Positions 6,097 through 7,591 of a stretch of DNA of 7,591 nucleotides are shown one piece after another (within the stretch, counting starts at the first letter, position 1; each line of letters starts with the position of its first letter). Position numbers and translations under genes: made by a program. A model generated the notes under the pieces. The model saw nothing but the letters and a program-made list of their open reading frames with translations. It was not told where the DNA came from and did no database searches. Origin of the DNA: an uncultured Bacteroidales bacterium (GTDB lineage Bacteria > Bacteroidota > Bacteroidia > Bacteroidales > WCHB1-69); contig ONXT01000178.1 in the NCBI GenBank assembly GCA_900321845.1, positions 1 to 7,591 on the forward strand. The letters run 5' to 3'.

Positions 6097-6332
6097 TATT
6101 CAGCCAGAACTAAGACCTTGTTTTCCAAGACTTCCACAACGCCGCCGTTAATATCGAAAAATCGGGTCTGCTGTTGTCCATCGGTGATTTTCACCTTGCC
6201 AGCCTTTAATGCTGAAATCAGCGGGGCATGGTTGTTGAGTACTTCAAACAGACCGTCAATGCCAGGAAGTTGGACCAAGGAGGCTTCGCCCTTGAATAAC
6301 TCTTTGTCGGGTGTGATGATTTCCAGATTCAT
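6096..6332 (-). CDS. atpC: F1Fo ATP synthase epsilon subunit, short form
   Basis: A 78-residue epsilon subunit, part of the central stalk that couples the rotor to the F1 head. It begins MNLEIITPDKELFKGEASLV, followed by PGIDGLFEVLNNHAPLISALKAGKV (about 24-48) and FFDINGGVVEVLENKVLVLAE, which together make the N-terminal beta-sandwich. The protein ends there. The C-terminal two-helix domain found in the roughly 135-residue E. coli protein is absent. From memory this short form is normal in Bacteroidetes, so it is not a truncation; it implies no epsilon-helix inhibition of ATPase. It starts eight bases after the atpD stop, and its stop overlaps the pcm start. Confidence 0.95.
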   Translation of the reverse strand: MNLEIITPDKELFKGEASLVQLPGIDGLFEVLNNHAPLISALKAGKVKITDGQQQTRFFDINGGVVEVLENKVLVLAE

Positions 6333-6340
6333 AGTGGCTG

Positions 6341-7591
6341 TTATTTAGCGTTGGCCAGTTCTTGTTCGCCTTTCTTGATGGCCTCTTCAATGGTGCCGAC
6401 CAAGTTGAAAGCGGTTTCAGGCAGATAGTCGAGTTCGCCGTCCAGAATCATGTTGAAGCCCTTGATTGTATCTTCGATGTTCACGAAAACGCCGGGGATG
6501 CCGGTGAACTGTTCTGCCACGTGGAACGGTTGTGACAAGAAGCGTTGCACACGACGGGCGCGGTGAACGATGGCGCGGTCTTCTTCCGACAGTTCTTCCA
6601 TACCCAAGATGGCGATAATATCCTGTAAGTCAGCATATTTCTGCAAGGCCATCTTGACGCGTTGTGCGGTTTTGTAATGCTCTTCGCCCACGATGGCGGG
6701 AGAGAGGATACGGGAACTGGAATCCAGCGGGTCAACGGCTGGGTAGATACCCAATTCGGAAATTTTACGGCTCAATACGGTCTTGGCGTCCAAGTGGGAG
6801 AATGTGGTTGCCGGAGCGGGGTCTGTCAAGTCGTCTGCGGGAACGTAGATGGCTTGGATGGAGGTGATGGAACCGCGTTTGGTGGAGGTGATACGTTCCT
6901 GCATGGCACCCATTTCAGTGGCCAGTGTCGGTTGGTAGCCTACGGCTGACGGCATACGGCCCAGCAGGGTGGATACCTCGGAACCAGCTTGGGTGAAACG
7001 GAAGATGTTGTCCACGAAGAACAAAATGTCGCGCCCACCTGAGTTCTCGTCACCATCGCGGAAGTATTCGGCCATGGTCAGACCTGACAGGGCAACACGG
7101 GCACGTGCTCCAGGGGGTTCGTTCATCTGTCCGAACACCATCGTGCACTGCGATTTTGCGAGTTCGTCCTTGTCCACTTTTGACAAGTCCCAACCGCCGG
7201 CCTTCATGCTCTTCATGAACTCGTCGCCGTAGCGGATTACGCCGGATTCAAGCATTTCGCGCAGCAGGTCGTTGCCTTCTCGCGTACGCTCTCCCACGCC
7301 AGCGAAAACGGACATGCCGGAGTATTTCTTGGCGATGTTGTTGATCATCTCCATAATCAACACGGTCTTGCCTACACCAGCACCACCGAACAAACCAATC
7401 TTACCACCCTTGGCGTAAGGCTCAATCAAGTCCAAAACCTTGATACCGGTGAACAGCACCTCTTCGGAGGTGGAAAGGTTCTCGAAGGTCGGCGGGTCCT
7501 TGTGGATGTTGTTGCGCTTGTCGCACTTCACCTGCTCGATACCGTCGATGCACTCGCCGATCACGTTGAGCAGACGGCCGTTGACCTCGCC
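6341..7591 (-). CDS. atpD: F1Fo ATP synthase beta subunit (N-terminus beyond window edge)
   Basis: The last 416 codons of the catalytic beta subunit; the frame is open to the right edge, so roughly the first 80-90 residues are missing. Counting from the edge, it enters at NGRLLNVIGECID (4-16). The Walker A loop GGAGVGKT is at 69-76, the catalytic Glu is in GVGERTREG (98-106, Glu101), and the Walker B strand ILFFVDN is at 189-195. MPSAVGYQPTLATEMG and the ADDLTDPAPATTF segment follow. Between REGNDLLREM and FGQMNEPPG there are about 25 extra residues compared with E. coli (about 121-147, including GGWDLSKVD), which I associate with Bacteroidetes beta subunits. atpC follows at eight bases. Neither a promoter nor other atp genes fall in the window; after atpC comes pcm rather than atpB or atpE. 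Confidence 0.97.
   Translation of the reverse strand, partial: GEVNGRLLNVIGECIDGIEQVKCDKRNNIHKDPPTFENLSTSEEVLFTGIKVLDLIEPYAKGGKIGLFGGAGVGKTVLIMEMINNIAKKYSGMSVFAGVGERTREGNDLLREMLESGVIRYGDEFMKSMKAGGWDLSKVDKDELAKSQCTMVFGQMNEPPGARARVALSGLTMAEYFRDGDENSGGRDILFFVDNIFRFTQAGSEVSTLLGRMPSAVGYQPTLATEMGAMQERITSTKRGSITSIQAIYVPADDLTDPAPATTFSHLDAKTVLSRKISELGIYPAVDPLDSSSRILSPAIVGEEHYKTAQRVKMALQKYADLQDIIAILGMEELSEEDRAIVHRARRVQRFLSQPFHVAEQFTGIPGVFVNIEDTIKGFNMILDGELDYLPETAFNLVGTIEEAIKKGEQELANAK

Noticed and set aside
7562..7564. GTG at 7564 as the start of atpD
   Set aside because: The frame continues upstream to the window edge with beta-subunit sequence (NGRLLN), so this GTG is an internal valine.

Overview
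The window looks like a chromosomal segment of a Bacteroidetes bacterium, probably Bacteroidales. The evidence is a TonB-dependent outer-membrane receptor, a DUF4476 protein, a short ATP synthase epsilon subunit, an insertion in the beta subunit that I associate with this phylum, Bacteroidetes-type -7 promoter motifs (TAnnTTTG), and AT-rich start regions without clear Shine-Dalgarno sequences. Nothing points to a mobile element, phage, CRISPR array, tRNA or rRNA.

Layout. Bases 1-1573 (minus) hold the N-terminal half of a TonB-dependent receptor that runs off the left edge. A 348-base divergent intergenic region follows, with one plausible -7 element for each direction. Bases 1922-4022 (plus) hold a tight two-gene unit: an Mpl-like Mur ligase ('peptidoglycan synthetase' type) and, one base after its stop, an eight-helix membrane protein that resembles the PnuC nicotinamide riboside/NMN transporters. 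A bidirectional hairpin terminator (4012-4045) separates this unit from everything to its right, which lies on the minus strand.

Read in its own direction, the minus-strand block is atpD (beta, cut by the right edge), atpC (epsilon), pcm (protein-L-isoaspartate methyltransferase, start overlapping the atpC stop), a small exported Thr/Ala/Pro/Lys repeat protein, and an exported DUF4476 protein. The first three are packed like an operon. The two exported proteins follow after an 87-base gap and are separated from each other by a terminator-like hairpin that ends only 11 bases before the second start codon.

Functionally the window is mostly housekeeping (ATP synthesis, protein repair, cell-wall recycling, probable cofactor-precursor uptake) plus three envelope proteins of unknown role. 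I see no clearly undescribed multi-gene system. The best leads are the hexapeptide-repeat protein, the hairpin between it and the DUF4476 gene, and the two tightly coupled gene pairs mpl-pnuC and atpC-pcm.
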